Notes: generated by a model not told the origin, from the letters alone. A stretch of 36,371 nt of DNA from Proteiniphilum sp. UBA4084 (GCA_002383605.1 DFYK01000041.1:1-36371); one strand, 5' to 3'; positions 24,615 through 32,339 are shown, counted from the stretch's first letter. Numbers and translations are program-made.

Positions 24615-24833
24615 TAGTCCTTAATATGCCCGTTTTTCTTTTTCTGAATTATTGTTGTTCTTCTCGACTACGATAATTCTATCACCCGTTTGCTGCTTGC
24701 CCACTATTTGATTTGAACTCGCTACGCTCAAACAGCAAATCAAATTTAACGTGAGCTTCACAGATCGGGTGTCCGATAGAATTATCTGAGGTCTTCTAAA
24801 AACAACAATACTTCTGGTCGAAAAAGAAAAACT
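24615..24833 (+). repeat. 218-bp palindromic repeat, copy 2
   Basis: Same orientation and same nested inverted repeats as 22577-22794, with scattered substitutions that partly spare the stems. It lies 17 bp after the second att-like site, whereas copy 1 lies 6 bp after the first. No gene lies between it and the metal transporter remnant at 24890. Confidence 0.85.
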
Positions 24834-24889
24834 TAATACATGTCTGTTATTTGTATGAAATATCTTATAACATGAAAAGCTGTAAAATT

Positions 24890-25684
24890 CTATTTTGCCA
24901 ATTTAAGAATTCTTATTGCTCCCTGTATCACAATTAAAAATATAATAATCCCGACGATCAAGTCGGGTATCATGCTGTCCGTCAACCATATCAGCAAACC
25001 TGCAACAATTACCCCAATATTAATAATAACATCGTTTGCCGAGAATATTACACTTGCCTTCATATGGGCATCTTTGCTATTTTGTCGTTGTAAAAACCAC
25101 AGGCATATTGAATTGGCAACAAGTGCCAGTAATGAAATAACAATCATCGTTTGAAAATGCGGCATCTGTTCAATTCCGGTAAAACGTCGTACAACTTCAG
25201 TCAACCCTAGAAGTGCAAGTATTATCTGAATTATACCACTGAACAGGGCTACTCTCTTTTTGCGGATGGTTGCCGCACCTACTGCTAATAAGCTCATGCC
25301 TTATGCCAAAGCGTCAGCTAGCATATCGATGCTATCAGCAACTAATCCCATTGATACAGAAAATAACCCTGTAGTCATTTCAATAATGAAAAATCCAAAG
25401 TTGATTAATAGAACAATCCACAATTTTTTATGTTGCTTTTTATCTTCATCCTTTAGTTTTGTAAAGTTAACTTACTCATTTTCAAGTAATTTAGAATCGA
25501 GATTTAGTTCTGCAATTGCAGAATCAATTTGATCTATGTCATTATCATGGATAACAGTTAATGTTCTGTTTGTTAAATCGTATTCCTGATCTACGATACT
25601 ATCAATATTTTCAAGTTTCATGCGTATGAGGTTTTCCTCACTTGGACAATCCATCCCACTGATTTTAAATATAGCTTTTTTCAT
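24890..25684 (-). pseudogene. HMA-CDF cation transporter broken by two in-frame TAA codons
   Basis: Three consecutive segments lie in one uninterrupted frame. Residues from 25684 form a heavy-metal-associated domain (FKISGMDCPSEENLIRMKLE). After a TAA at 25472-25474 the frame continues into the first CDF membrane segments (VLLINFGFFIIEMTTGLFSV, GLVADSIDMLADALA). After a second TAA at 25301-25303 it continues GMSLLAVGAATIRKKR and on to the end of a cation diffusion facilitator at 24890. Intact Bacteroidetes homologues that I recall are single HMA-CDF fusions, and the second stop sits where a Tyr is expected. No frameshift is needed, so this is a recent loss, or sequencing error. Metal efflux (Zn/Cd/Co) is the family role. 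Confidence 0.82.
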
Positions 25685-25687
25685 TTT

Positions 25688-25897
25688 TTATAGCTTGATT
25701 ATTATTCCTGTATTAAAAACAAAACCATCCGGTGGTGCATAAATATCTCTAAATATCGGATTTGTCATCGAACCTGTGTAAATCGTGTCAAAACGGGTTT
25801 GCCACGTGTCTGTAAAATTCTCAAAGTTAGCATAAAGGGAGATGTTTTCCCAAGAACGATGTATCATTAAGCCCGAAATAAAATAATTATCCCAAAA
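25688..25897 (-). pseudogene. C-terminal fragment of a TonB-dependent outer-membrane receptor
   Basis: About 69 codons are readable: FWDNYFISGLM, ISLYANFENFTDT, FRDIYAPPDGFVFNTGIIIKL, then TAA. The closing aromatic beta-strand GFVFNTGIIIKL is the typical last strand of a TonB-dependent receptor barrel. Upstream of 25897 the frame hits a TAG and no receptor sequence is recognisable, so the rest of the gene (normally >600 codons) is gone. The stop is 4 bp before the HMA start, so the receptor and metal transporter were once one operon, a combination typical of metal-handling loci. Confidence 0.78.
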
Positions 25898-25958
25898 CTA
25901 TATAAGGTAGTGCAAGTTAACATCATCTAAAATAGTGTTTTCGTTTTCTTTTTAACTC

Positions 25959-25984
25959 AAAAGCCACTTCACATGGCCTTTTTT
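25959..25984 (+). terminator. Terminator-like hairpin
   Basis: AAAAGCCA (25959-25966) pairs with TGGC-CTTTT (25974-25982) with one bulged C, followed by T's. It has no active upstream plus-strand gene, so it may be a relic. Confidence 0.4.
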
Positions 25985-26174
25985 ATGTATCAGCTGTCTG
26001 GAAAGAAGATACAATAACTACGCAGAATAAATTGAAATCGATATAGTTAATAACTGCAAGACAAACTCAATAACCTAGCCTTAAAAGCAATGATAAAGCG
26101 GGTTGTCGGTTTGAAAAATTTACAGGCAAACGTCACTTGTCAAAGATTCAAAGGATGTTCTCATCAGAAAGTAT

Positions 26175-26182
26175 TAAATTTG
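26175..26182 (+). promoter_or_regulatory. -7 promoter element of the FrnE-like gene
   Basis: TAAATTTG, a perfect TAnnTTTG, 36 bases before the ATG at 26219. No good -33 element at the expected spacing. Confidence 0.45.
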
Positions 26183-26218
26183 TAGTATAATATTGATTTA
26201 TACTAAAGTTTGAATAGA

Positions 26219-26926
26219 ATGAAAATTGAAATATGGAGTGATGTGATGTGCCCGTTTTGTTACATCGGCAAACGTAATTTTGAAACAGCGCTGGAGCAGT
26301 TTGACAATAAGGATAAGATTGATGTTGAGTGGAAGAGTTTTCAGCTTGATCCCTCAATTCCTGAAGTGGCAAATGAGAGTCAGCACGATTATCTTGTGAA
26401 GCATAAGGGGATGAGCTCTCAGCAGGTCTCCTCGATGCTGCAGAATATTACGCAGTCGGCTCAGGGTGCGGGACTCGAATATAACATGGATAAGGCGGTG
26501 ATGGTTAACTCCTTCAAGGCGCACAGGCTGATTCAGCTCGCTAAGACCCGCGGCTTGGGCAACGGTGTTGAGGAGCTGTTGTTCAAGGCTTTCTTTACTG
26601 ATGGTAAAAATATCGCTGATGATGATACACTTGTCGAGTTGGGCAAGGAGGCCGGACTAAACGAGACGGAGATCAGGAACGCCCTGACTGATGATAAGTA
26701 TGCCGATTTGGCAAGAAAGGATATCGATGAAGCGCGCGCTATTGGCGTGAACGGTGTGCCGTTCTTCGTGTTCGACAGGAAGTATGCCGTGTCGGGCGCT
26801 CAGCCTCCGCAGGCATTTACGCAAGCGCTGGAGAAGTCATATGCCGAGTGGCGAAAGGCTAACCCCGAAATAAAGATCGAGGTCACCCGTGGCCAAAGTT
26901 GTTCTATTGACGGCGTCTGCGATTAG
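26219..26926 (+). CDS. DsbA-family FrnE-like thiol oxidoreductase
   Basis: A 235-residue thioredoxin-fold protein of the FrnE subgroup of DsbA. The redox motif CPFC is at residues 11-14 (SDVMCPFCYIGKRNFE), the helical insertion follows, and the cis-Pro loop is GVNGVPFFVF. A C-terminal pair of cysteines (SCSIDGVCD) is typical. There is no signal peptide, so it acts in the cytoplasm, likely in disulfide handling or oxidative stress. Start: the ATG at 26219; an in-frame TTG at 26210 would add three residues but is unlikely. The gene is far richer in GC than the preceding remnants, suggesting the island ends before it. Confidence 0.92.
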   Translation: MKIEIWSDVMCPFCYIGKRNFETALEQFDNKDKIDVEWKSFQLDPSIPEVANESQHDYLVKHKGMSSQQVSSMLQNITQSAQGAGLEYNMDKAVMVNSFKAHRLIQLAKTRGLGNGVEELLFKAFFTDGKNIADDDTLVELGKEAGLNETEIRNALTDDKYADLARKDIDEARAIGVNGVPFFVFDRKYAVSGAQPPQAFTQALEKSYAEWRKANPEIKIEVTRGQSCSIDGVCD

Positions 26927-26973
26927 TAGTGTGGCGTTACTACTTTTTCGGCTCCATTGCTTGCTTTCCATCT

Positions 26974-27003
26974 GAACGTTTGGTGCGATTAGAACGTTTT
27001 GTG
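26974..27003 (+). repeat. Paired GAACGTTTkGTG direct repeat before methyltransferase
   Basis: GAACGTTTGGTG (26974-26985) and GAACGTTTTGTG (26992-27003) are 18 bp apart, about two helical turns, upstream of the methyltransferase ATG at 27020. The layout would suit a dimeric regulator; no regulator gene is nearby. Confidence 0.45.
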
Positions 27004-27019
27004 AGTATATTGAAATGTT

Positions 27020-27664
27020 ATGAATAAAATAGTCGACAATTGGAATAACAGATATTCAAGTGATGAATATGCTTACGGCGAATTGCCTAATCATTATCTT
27101 CAGGAAAATTTGAAAAAGTTGCCTGCGGGAAAAATATTGTTTCCCGGTGAGGGTGAGGGGAGAAACGCTGTGTATGCTGCCCGAATGGGATGGGAGGTAT
27201 GGGCTTATGATATAAGTCCGGTAGGAAAAATGAAAGCAGAAAAGCTTGCAGCAAAAAATAATGTACAAATTGATTACAGCGTAGGTGAGATACAGCATCT
27301 TGATTATCAAAAAGATCAGTTTGATGCTGTGGCATTGATATATTTGCATTTGGCCAAAGATGAAAGAAGTTTATTGTACGATTCAATTTATCATGTATTA
27401 CGTCCCGGCGGCATTGTGATAGCAGAGCTTTTCAGTAAAAACCATATCGAATATCAAAAGAAAAACAGGAATGTGGGTGGTCCCGGAAACATAGACTTTT
27501 TATATTCCATCCCCGACATTCAAAATGACTTTAATAAATATTCAATCCTGGAACTAAAAGAGGTAGAGATTGAGTTGCAGGAAGGTAATTATCATAATGG
27601 AACAGCCTCGGTCATTCGTTTCATCGGCAGAAAAGACTTTGTGGTACCGACACCGGGGGTATAG
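27020..27664 (+). CDS. Class I SAM-dependent methyltransferase (TehB-like)
   Basis: A 214-residue Rossmann-fold methyltransferase. Motif I is ILFPGEGEGRNAVYAA near residue 40, slightly unusual in having Pro-Gly-Glu where most have Leu-Gly-x-Gly. AYDISPVG provides the acidic residue that binds the ribose of SAM; FDAVALIYLHL and LRPGGIVIAELFSK are later motifs. The closest named family is TehB/thiopurine-type small-molecule methyltransferases; the substrate is not evident. AT-rich compared with the downstream UpxY/UmuDC genes. It ends 17 bp before the UpxY-like gene, so cotranscription is likely. Confidence 0.85.
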   Translation: MNKIVDNWNNRYSSDEYAYGELPNHYLQENLKKLPAGKILFPGEGEGRNAVYAARMGWEVWAYDISPVGKMKAEKLAAKNNVQIDYSVGEIQHLDYQKDQFDAVALIYLHLAKDERSLLYDSIYHVLRPGGIVIAELFSKNHIEYQKKNRNVGGPGNIDFLYSIPDIQNDFNKYSILELKEVEIELQEGNYHNGTASVIRFIGRKDFVVPTPGV

Positions 27665-27681
27665 ATTTAAAGAACAAATTG

Positions 27682-28209
27682 ATGGACGAAGAAGAAAAAG
27701 CAATAAGCGCCCGCCGGTGGCTGGCGGCATATGTGAAGATGCACCATGAGAAGAAGGTGCGCGACCGGCTTGGAGAAATGGACATCGAATGCTTCCTGCC
27801 AGTGCAGGAGGAAGTGCGCATGTGGAGCGACCGCAAAAAAAAGGTGGAGCGGGTGCTTATCCCCATGATGATCTTCGTACATGTGAATAGTGATGAACAG
27901 CGCAGTGTCATCACCCTCCCGTCGGTGATGCGTTACATGGTGCTCCGTGGCGAGCATGCACCTACCGCCATCCCTGCCACACAGATGGAACAGTTTCGTT
28001 TCATGGTCGATTTCTCCGATTCGCCCGTTCGCTTCGATAGTCAGCCGCTGCGCCCGGGTGAAAAAATACGTGTTATCAAGGGATCGCTTGCCGGCCTCGA
28101 AGGTGAGCTGATCACCGTGGACGGCAAATCGGGCATCGCCATTCGCATCAATCAGCTTGGCTGTGCCATGGTGGAGATGCAAAGTTCCATGGTAGAGCGT
28201 ATTGGGTAA
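27682..28209 (+). CDS. UpxY-family NusG-like transcription antiterminator
   Basis: A 175-residue NusG paralogue. The N-terminal NGN domain spans ~residues 10-105 (WLAAYVKMHHEKKVRDRL, VLIPMMIFVHV). The C-terminal KOW domain begins PGEKIRVIKGSLAGLEGEL. UpxY proteins in Bacteroidetes allow transcription through long polysaccharide operons and are usually the first gene of such operons. Here no glycosyltransferase follows; the next genes are umuD- and umuC-like. ATG at 27682 is preferred to an in-frame TTG three bases earlier. Either it acts in trans, or it regulates the mutagenesis pair, or it is what is left after loss of a polysaccharide locus. Confidence 0.88.
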   Translation: MDEEEKAISARRWLAAYVKMHHEKKVRDRLGEMDIECFLPVQEEVRMWSDRKKKVERVLIPMMIFVHVNSDEQRSVITLPSVMRYMVLRGEHAPTAIPATQMEQFRFMVDFSDSPVRFDSQPLRPGEKIRVIKGSLAGLEGELITVDGKSGIAIRINQLGCAMVEMQSSMVERIG

Positions 28210-28236
28210 AGATAATTTTTTCATTAAATTTGCCGG

Positions 28237-28671
28237 ATGAAGAAAGTGTTCAAATCTACCCAGCTGGAGATTTACAAGCCGGAACTCTCGGAGGTGAAGG
28301 TGCCCCTGGCCGGCGGCGTGGCTGCAGGACCCTTCTCTAACGTGGACGACTTCGTGAGCGAGCGCATCGACATCAACAAGCTGCTTATCCGGCATCCTGA
28401 AGCAACCTTCTATGCGCGGGTGCGGGGCAGCTCCATGGCAGGCGATTTCAACGATGGCGACCTGCTGGTGGTCGACCGGGCCGAGGAGTGGTCGCACAAC
28501 CGCATTGCACTCTGTTATATGGACGGTGATTTCACCGTGAAACGAATTGATGTGGAGGACGGCGTATGCACGCTTGTTCCCTCCAATCCTACTTTTCAAC
28601 CCATCGTGATCACGTCGGAGAATACACTGATCGTATGGGGCATTGTCATCTATTCCATCCGCAAGCACTGA
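28237..28671 (+). CDS. UmuD-like S24 peptidase
   Basis: A 144-residue protein of the LexA/UmuD autopeptidase family with no DNA-binding domain. The predicted self-cleavage site is Ala30-Gly31 (GGVAAGPF). The catalytic Ser66 lies in VRGSSMAGDFNDGDLLVVDR and the general base Lys102 in DGDFTVKRID, a spacing of 36, close to E. coli UmuD. RecA-stimulated cleavage turns UmuD into the active subunit of DNA polymerase V. Its stop codon overlaps the umuC start by one base (TGATG), giving tight coupling. No LexA-type operator is recognisable. Confidence 0.92.
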   Translation: MKKVFKSTQLEIYKPELSEVKVPLAGGVAAGPFSNVDDFVSERIDINKLLIRHPEATFYARVRGSSMAGDFNDGDLLVVDRAEEWSHNRIALCYMDGDFTVKRIDVEDGVCTLVPSNPTFQPIVITSENTLIVWGIVIYSIRKH

Positions 28672-29930
28672 TGATCGCACTGGTCGACTGCAACAATTTT
28701 TATGCTTCCTGCGAAAGGGTTTTCAATCCCTCGCTCAACAAGCGTCCTGTGGTGGTACTCTCCAACAACGACGGGTGTGTCATCGCGCGCAGCAACGAAG
28801 CCAAGAAAGCCGGCATCCAGATGGGTGTGCCCGCTTTTCAGGCGGAAGCATTGTTTAAAAGACATAATGTAGCGGTCTATTCGGCCAACTTCAGCCTGTA
28901 TGGCGACATGAGCCGCCGGGTGATGAGCATCCTCGCAGGCTATACGCCCCTGCAGGAAGTGTATTCGGTGGATGAGTGTTTTCTCGACCTCTCGGGGATG
29001 CAGGATCTGAGGGCGTACGGTCTACGCATGAAGGAGCAGGTGGGCCGATGGACAGGCATACCCATCAGCGTGGGTGTTGCCTCTACCAAGGCGCTGGCCA
29101 AGGTGGCCAACCGCATCGCGAAAAAGTATCCCTCTCAAACCGACGGTTGCCACATCATCGACACCGAGGAGAAAAGGCAGAAAGCGCTCCGCTGGCTGCC
29201 TGTGGAAGATATCTGGGGAGTAGGGCGTCGCAATGCCGCGAAACTACAGGCGGCAGGAGTAACCAAGGCCCTTGATTTTGCGGATATGCCGGAGTCGTGG
29301 GTACGCAAAAATATGACCATTACCGGTGTAAACCTGCAGAAGGAGCTCAACGGGATAGGCTGCATCGACTTTGTAGATTGGGAGAAGAGCAAGAGCTTTT
29401 CGGTGACCCGCACCTTCGAGAAAGAATATGAAACGTGGGATGAGATCAAAGAAAGGGTCGTCACGTTCACTGCGATGGCTGCTGTGAAAATACGGAAACA
29501 ACAGTCGATGTGCAGTCGCCTGTCAGTGTTTGTGCAGACCAATTATTTTAAAGATACAGAAGAAGCCCTCTCGCGCAGCATAGAAGTAAGGCTTCCTTTT
29601 CCCACCTCTTCCACGTTGGAAATTGTGGATTTCGCTGTGGCGGGACTGAAAAAGATTTACGAACCCCGCCTCCGTTATAAACGTGCCGGGGTTACCCTGT
29701 ACAATTTTATCGATGAAGATCAGCATCAGCCATTCCTTTTCGAAGAAATGAATTCCAATCCCCGCCACAAGAAGCTGATGGATACCCTTGACGCCATCAA
29801 TGCCAATACCTCCTGCTCCGGTGTTCGACTGGCTTCACAGGATGCCCGCAGATTTAAAATGTATCAGCAGCATCTTTCCAGAAAATACACCACCGATATC
29901 CGGGAGATATTGGATGTCAAAAATAGCTGA
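28671..29930 (+). CDS. umuC: Y-family DNA polymerase V catalytic subunit (UmuC-like)
   Basis: A 419-residue translesion polymerase. Catalytic carboxylates are Asp6 (MIALVDCNNFYASCERVF) and Asp101-Glu102 (YSVDECFLDLSG). GVASTKALAKVANRIAKKYP is the conserved fingers region; WGVGRRNAAKLQAAG is a helix-hairpin-helix. The little-finger domain follows, and the C-terminal ~50 residues match UmuC rather than DinB. Length equals that of E. coli UmuC (~422). With the preceding UmuD-like protein it would form a damage-induced mutagenic polymerase. The start is the ATG overlapping the umuD stop; a longer upstream extension reads through umuD in another frame and is spurious. Confidence 0.95.
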   Translation: MIALVDCNNFYASCERVFNPSLNKRPVVVLSNNDGCVIARSNEAKKAGIQMGVPAFQAEALFKRHNVAVYSANFSLYGDMSRRVMSILAGYTPLQEVYSVDECFLDLSGMQDLRAYGLRMKEQVGRWTGIPISVGVASTKALAKVANRIAKKYPSQTDGCHIIDTEEKRQKALRWLPVEDIWGVGRRNAAKLQAAGVTKALDFADMPESWVRKNMTITGVNLQKELNGIGCIDFVDWEKSKSFSVTRTFEKEYETWDEIKERVVTFTAMAAVKIRKQQSMCSRLSVFVQTNYFKDTEEALSRSIEVRLPFPTSSTLEIVDFAVAGLKKIYEPRLRYKRAGVTLYNFIDEDQHQPFLFEEMNSNPRHKKLMDTLDAINANTSCSGVRLASQDARRFKMYQQHLSRKYTTDIREILDVKNS

Positions 29931-29957
29931 AGTGACATTAACGACCGTTGAACAGAC

Positions 29958-30641
29958 TCATATCACGTCACTCATCGCCAGGTAATTCGCTTGGTCGGCA
30001 TAAATAAAGAGCAACGAACCTCCTTTGATGGTGTTGATGATGGGTGTTGCCAATTCACGGGGTAGTGCCGGACAACCGAAGCTGCGCCCAAGCCGCCCGC
30101 TGGAGCGGATAGCCGCTTCGCTGCAATAATCGGCTCCGTGAATTACAATGGCCCGTAATCTTGCCTGATCATTGATTCCTTCTTCCAGTCCGTCCAGCAA
30201 CAGAGAGTATCCGTTTCCGCCGAGATAGGTGCCGCTTGTCCGGTAAAATCCGAGTGAGCTCTGGTAAGATCCATTTCGGTTCGAAAATGAAGTGGCGTAG
30301 TTTTCCCCGCTGTTTCGGCCGTGCGAGACATAGGATACAAAAAGTACCTCTTTTTTCTCCAAATCCAGTACATACATCCTCTTCTCTGTGGAAGGGAGGC
30401 TGAAATCAATCAGCGTCAGTAAGGGATTATTCTGTATGTTTAACTTTTTATAACCGGTATATGCGGCTTGAAAAACATCGAAATGAATCACTCCTTCCAG
30501 TTTCATCTGTTCGTAAAGTAACTCGCATCCGGATGAAGAGAAATCGATTTTGGATGCATCTTTCATACTCTCTTTTGTACCAATAGGGAAAGAGAGGGCG
30601 GAGAAAACAAAAAATATGATTGATAACAAGATGATACGCAT
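29958..30641 (-). CDS. Exported murein L,D-transpeptidase catalytic domain family protein (YkuD_2-like)
   Basis: A 227-residue protein with an N-terminal signal or anchor segment (MRIILLSIIFFVFSALSFP). The C-terminal half has VIHGADYCSE and, 20 residues on, RSFGCPALP, where the Cys of S-x-GCP is the catalytic residue in this family. GRNSGENYATSFSNRNGSYQSSLG is the conserved substrate loop region. Proteins of this group are distantly related to YkuD transpeptidases that crosslink peptidoglycan; direct proof of activity is limited. Start: ATG at 30641, downstream of a -7 element at 30666-30673; an upstream TTG overlaps that element. It lies just downstream of a second L,D-transpeptidase gene. 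Confidence 0.85.
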   Translation of the reverse strand: MRIILLSIIFFVFSALSFPIGTKESMKDASKIDFSSSGCELLYEQMKLEGVIHFDVFQAAYTGYKKLNIQNNPLLTLIDFSLPSTEKRMYVLDLEKKEVLFVSYVSHGRNSGENYATSFSNRNGSYQSSLGFYRTSGTYLGGNGYSLLLDGLEEGINDQARLRAIVIHGADYCSEAAIRSSGRLGRSFGCPALPRELATPIINTIKGGSLLFIYADQANYLAMSDVI

Positions 30642-30665
30642 AGGAATATTCAGAAATTGTACGCC

Positions 30666-30673
30666 CAAATATA
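30666..30673 (-). promoter_or_regulatory. -7 promoter element of the YkuD_2-like gene
   Basis: Minus-strand TATATTTG, a perfect TAnnTTTG, between the two L,D-transpeptidase genes and 25 bases before the ATG at 30641. The downstream gene can therefore be expressed on its own. Confidence 0.45.
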
Positions 30674-30695
30674 CAATTTTTTCTGAATATCACTG

Positions 30696-31724
30696 TTAAT
30701 CAATTACAATAACCACCGATTGTCGGATTGTCGCCCTGTCGTACACAAATTTAGCGTGCGACGATGCATTCCTTACGCACATGTGAGAGCGGGGGGTGGT
30801 ACCCAGCGAAGGGCTGTATTCAATGATACTTTTTCTGGGATATTGCACAGGTACCCCATGAATGTAAGCTCCGTTTGTAAATCGTGAGGCATAGGGGGCA
30901 TAACCTGCAATTTCGCTGGTGCCGTCTTTCACATAGAGCATCTTTTCCTTTTTCTCCTGTATGGCAAAAATCCCGGTGGGTGTCTCCTGGGCATGGGGTG
31001 GCTTGTGAACACCCGAGGTTGCCGGGTTCATACTCAATATATGCCAGACCTTCCCATTTTTTTCTAGCACGGCGATGTTCTGGTTGGTAACATCCACCGC
31101 CACCACTTTGTCAAATAGTATGCTGTCGCCCCACGAAAGAAGATACCGTTTGGGTAATAAATAGGTTCCTTCCATCGACACCCCCGTCACAGACAGGAAG
31201 TCGGTGGTATCGCTTCCATTGATTTTTACCAGCCAGCCGTCACGGCCATACCGCACCAGCGTGGTGTCTCCCTCCGTACCGTAGAGTGGTACCGATTGAT
31301 AACGTTCTACACCGTGTTGGTCCGAAACACGTTTATAGTCGTTTCTCACAAACCCTTCAATGGTTGGCGCTTCCCCGTTTTTATTTTTGTAATTGCTTAA
31401 TACACCCCAGGAGCCTCCTTCGGAAACCGCATTCTCCACACGAACTATTTCCTTTTTGATCTTCTCCCATTGAAATTTGCGAACCGTGTCCTGATAAGGA
31501 TATTCATCCTCCAGTGTATATTGATCATATTGTAAATCTTTTTTCAAAACAATATCGTCCTGGGTCACTGTTTTCTTTTCTTCGGGAATAGGATGAATAA
31601 TGGTATCTGCAGGGATGGTGTCTATTTCCCTGTTTTTGCCTTCATTCCGGTTGTCGGCATCACATCCTGATTGGGCTAACATGACAATCGAAAAGAAAAG
31701 TGCAGAGAGATTTCTTAAGCTCAT
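30696..31724 (-). CDS. L,D-transpeptidase lipoprotein (YkuD domain)
   Basis: A 342-residue predicted lipoprotein: MSLRNLSALFFSIVMLAQSGC places the lipobox Cys at residue 21. An acidic linker follows. The C-terminal YkuD domain includes HILSMNPATSGVHKPPHAQETPTG, the distal His in YIHGVPV and the catalytic Cys in RSHMCVRNASS. The family motif is usually SHGCxR; here Met replaces Gly, with Ser, His, Cys and Arg kept. Such enzymes form 3-3 crosslinks in peptidoglycan or attach lipoproteins to it. ATG at 31724 is chosen; a TTG at 31733 would add three residues before the signal. First of two tandem L,D-transpeptidase genes. Confidence 0.9.
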   Translation of the reverse strand: MSLRNLSALFFSIVMLAQSGCDADNRNEGKNREIDTIPADTIIHPIPEEKKTVTQDDIVLKKDLQYDQYTLEDEYPYQDTVRKFQWEKIKKEIVRVENAVSEGGSWGVLSNYKNKNGEAPTIEGFVRNDYKRVSDQHGVERYQSVPLYGTEGDTTLVRYGRDGWLVKINGSDTTDFLSVTGVSMEGTYLLPKRYLLSWGDSILFDKVVAVDVTNQNIAVLEKNGKVWHILSMNPATSGVHKPPHAQETPTGIFAIQEKKEKMLYVKDGTSEIAGYAPYASRFTNGAYIHGVPVQYPRKSIIEYSPSLGTTPRSHMCVRNASSHAKFVYDRATIRQSVVIVID

Positions 31725-31981
31725 CGGTTGCAATATTTTAAACTTTGTTCCGGTTTTGTTCTTGTCGGTTGGTTTTGAGGAATAAAACGTGATTCAAGTG
31801 AAGAATGTTCAACTGTACATCCACAATCTGAACAACTTTTTATATTTTATTTTGTTGTAATCACCCGGATTTTCATCCGATTAAAATTATTCATTTTCAA
31901 AGGTATCGTACGGAACTCGCTTTAATCATGTTCTTGATTGAAAATGGTTATCTTATTCGTTTCATTTTAAAAATTATCGCA
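31725..31981. other. Intergenic region upstream of AhpD-like remnant
   Basis: AT-rich, no gene seen. One short hairpin, CGGAT (31866-31870) with ATCCG (31875-31879), lies about 100 bp before the remnant. No perfect -7 element on either strand. Confidence 0.4.
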
Positions 31982-32235
31982 ATGACAGAAAGAATTAACA
32001 TACACGACCTTGAACCGGAATCGTACAAGGCTATGATGGGACTCGAAAAATATTTGAATCAGACCGGTTTGAGCAAAAGTCTGAAGGAGTTGATCAAAAT
32101 CAGGGCTTCCCAAATCAGCAGGCAAAAAAGTTTTTTACCGATCATGAAATTGCACAAATCATTGTGGCCATTGGTGTAATTAATGTATGGAACAGGTTTG
32201 CAGTTTCCACACACATGGTTTTTGAGCGGCTGTAG
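31982..32235 (+). pseudogene. AhpD-like carboxymuconolactone decarboxylase family, internal deletion
   Basis: The N-terminus MTERINIHDLEPESYKAM through LIKIRASQI (to ~32117) is typical of AhpD-like proteins. Soon afterwards, in a different frame, KKFFTDHEIAQIIVAIGVIN and VWNRFAVSTHMVFERL complete the normal C-terminus, ending at TAG 32233-32235. The middle, which normally begins N-x-CxxC right after RASQI and carries the redox cysteines, is missing, perhaps 60-70 codons. The deletion shifts the frame so the ORF from the ATG ends at 32179. The protein cannot be functional as a peroxidase partner. Confidence 0.85.
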
Positions 32236-32339
32236 TAGTCTGATTATTCCCACATCCGAAAACAATTTTTTTGTCGAATTGTTATATACGCAGCGAATAA
32301 TCACAGCTGAATTTAAAATTCGTTCAAATAAACAGATAA

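Larger units (their letters stand above)
25898..26218. other. Intergenic region between island remnant and FrnE gene
   Basis: AT-rich sequence with no convincing gene. It holds one weak terminator-like hairpin (25959-25984) and the predicted promoter of the next gene (26175-26182). It is probably the junction where the metal-resistance locus was deleted. Confidence 0.5.

Noticed and set aside
22577..24833. Palindromic repeats as a CRISPR array
   Set aside because: Only two long copies, 2 kb apart, with genes between; no short regular spacers and no cas genes.
26262..26281. CATCGGCAAA inside the FrnE-like gene, resembling the mnmE-end att core
   Set aside because: It encodes the conserved CYIGK segment after the CPFC motif, so the likeness is explained by coding constraint, and the match is broken by extra bases.
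28225..28232. TAAATTTG as the umuD promoter
   Set aside because: It is only 4 bases before the ATG, so the transcript would begin inside the coding sequence; probably chance in AT-rich DNA.
27667..28680. A 337-codon minus-strand open frame across the UpxY-like and umuD genes
   Set aside because: His- and Cys-rich translation with no domain; both plus-strand genes beneath it are clearly real.
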